Shown here: positions 5,423 through 5,558 of the stretch, one piece after another
Position numbering within the stretch: position 1 is the first letter of the stretch
Layout: each line of letters opens with the position of its first letter
DNA from: Alphaproteobacteria bacterium
GTDB taxonomy: Bacteria > Pseudomonadota > Alphaproteobacteria > Rhizobiales > Hyphomicrobiaceae
Length of the DNA: 5,558 bases
Assembly (NCBI GenBank): GCA_022600335.1
Contig: JAHZKN010000314.1
Span: 1-5,558 of the forward strand
Direction of reading: 5' to 3'
Program-made: the position numbers and the translations under genes
Notes under the pieces: generated by a model
The model's database searches: none
What the model saw: only the letters and a program-made list of their open reading frames with translations
What the model was told of the DNA's origin: nothing

Positions 5423-5558
5423 CTATTGCAAAGTCCGCTCGAGAGTGAACTCACCAGAAAACACACGCTTTTCAAGGCCGCGCGTGAGTTTCACCACGGC
5501 GTCTTCGCCATAAAGATTCACAAGGTCGGTCAGAGCTGTGAACAATGCAGCGTAGGCC
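5423..5558 (-). CDS. C-terminal end of an unrecognised gene (5' part beyond right edge)
   Basis: Read on the minus strand, a frame stays open from the right edge (first whole codon at 5557) to TAG at 5425-5423, giving 44 residues that end in KRVFSGEFTLERTLQ. The piece is mixed charged and aliphatic, looks helical (AYAALFTALTDLVNLYGEDA), and reads like a real protein end: codon use resembles the neighbours and the other minus-strand frames are less protein-like. I do not recognise the family. It is convergent with the LysE-family gene. Too little is visible to suggest a role, and a chance open frame of this length cannot be fully excluded. Confidence 0.6.
   Translation of the reverse strand, partial: AYAALFTALTDLVNLYGEDAVVKLTRGLEKRVFSGEFTLERTLQ

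Noticed and set aside
1..5558. A defence island, mobile element, CRISPR array or novel multi-gene system
   Set aside because: No spaced repeats, transposase, integrase, toxin-antitoxin pair, tRNA or attachment-site duplication was seen. The genes are ordinary chromosomal housekeeping and envelope genes, with mixed orientations arguing against a single operon.

Overview
This 5.56 kb window looks like chromosomal DNA of an alphaproteobacterium, most likely of the order Hyphomicrobiales (Rhizobiales). The reasons are the moderate to high GC content, the YgfZ protein with a KGCFIGQEVVSRMQHR block, a dihydroorotase of the rhizobial QVHFREPG type, an L,D-transpeptidase with a very basic tail, and a conserved secreted protein ending in a WTWWRLAIGADGTW block. 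This placement is judged from protein character and memory of the families; no database search was run. I see no phage, insertion sequence, CRISPR array, tRNA or rRNA.

Layout from left to right. Positions 1-266 (minus) hold the first 88 codons of DNA-3-methyladenine glycosylase I (tag), whose 3' end lies beyond the left edge. Its start overlaps by one base (TGATG) the stop of a YgfZ/IBA57-type folate-binding Fe-S maintenance protein (266-1162, minus), so the two probably form one translationally coupled operon. A 140-bp divergent spacer separates ygfZ from a dihydroorotase-family amidohydrolase (1303-2631, plus). That gene converges on a secreted YkuD-type L,D-transpeptidase (2770-3627, minus), with a small AT-rich spacer containing a weak hairpin and an 11-bp tandem repeat. 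Upstream of the transpeptidase, on the same strand, is an uncharacterised secreted or membrane-anchored protein (3832-4551, minus). It is divergent from a LysE/RhtB-family exporter (4644-5300, plus), and their 92-bp shared spacer carries a strong GC-rich inverted repeat (4580-4602). The right edge holds the last 44 codons of an unrecognised minus-strand gene (5423-5558).

Functionally this is mostly housekeeping: base-excision DNA repair, Fe-S cluster maintenance, pyrimidine-type ring chemistry, cell-wall cross-linking or lipoprotein attachment, and small-molecule efflux. Apart from the tag-ygfZ coupling I see no evidence that the genes form one system, and nothing here amounts to an undescribed multi-gene system. 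The points worth a second look are the Gln-for-His change in the dihydroorotase metal motif, the polybasic tail of the transpeptidase, the tryptophan-rich hypothetical protein, and the operator-like dyad in the 4552-4643 spacer.
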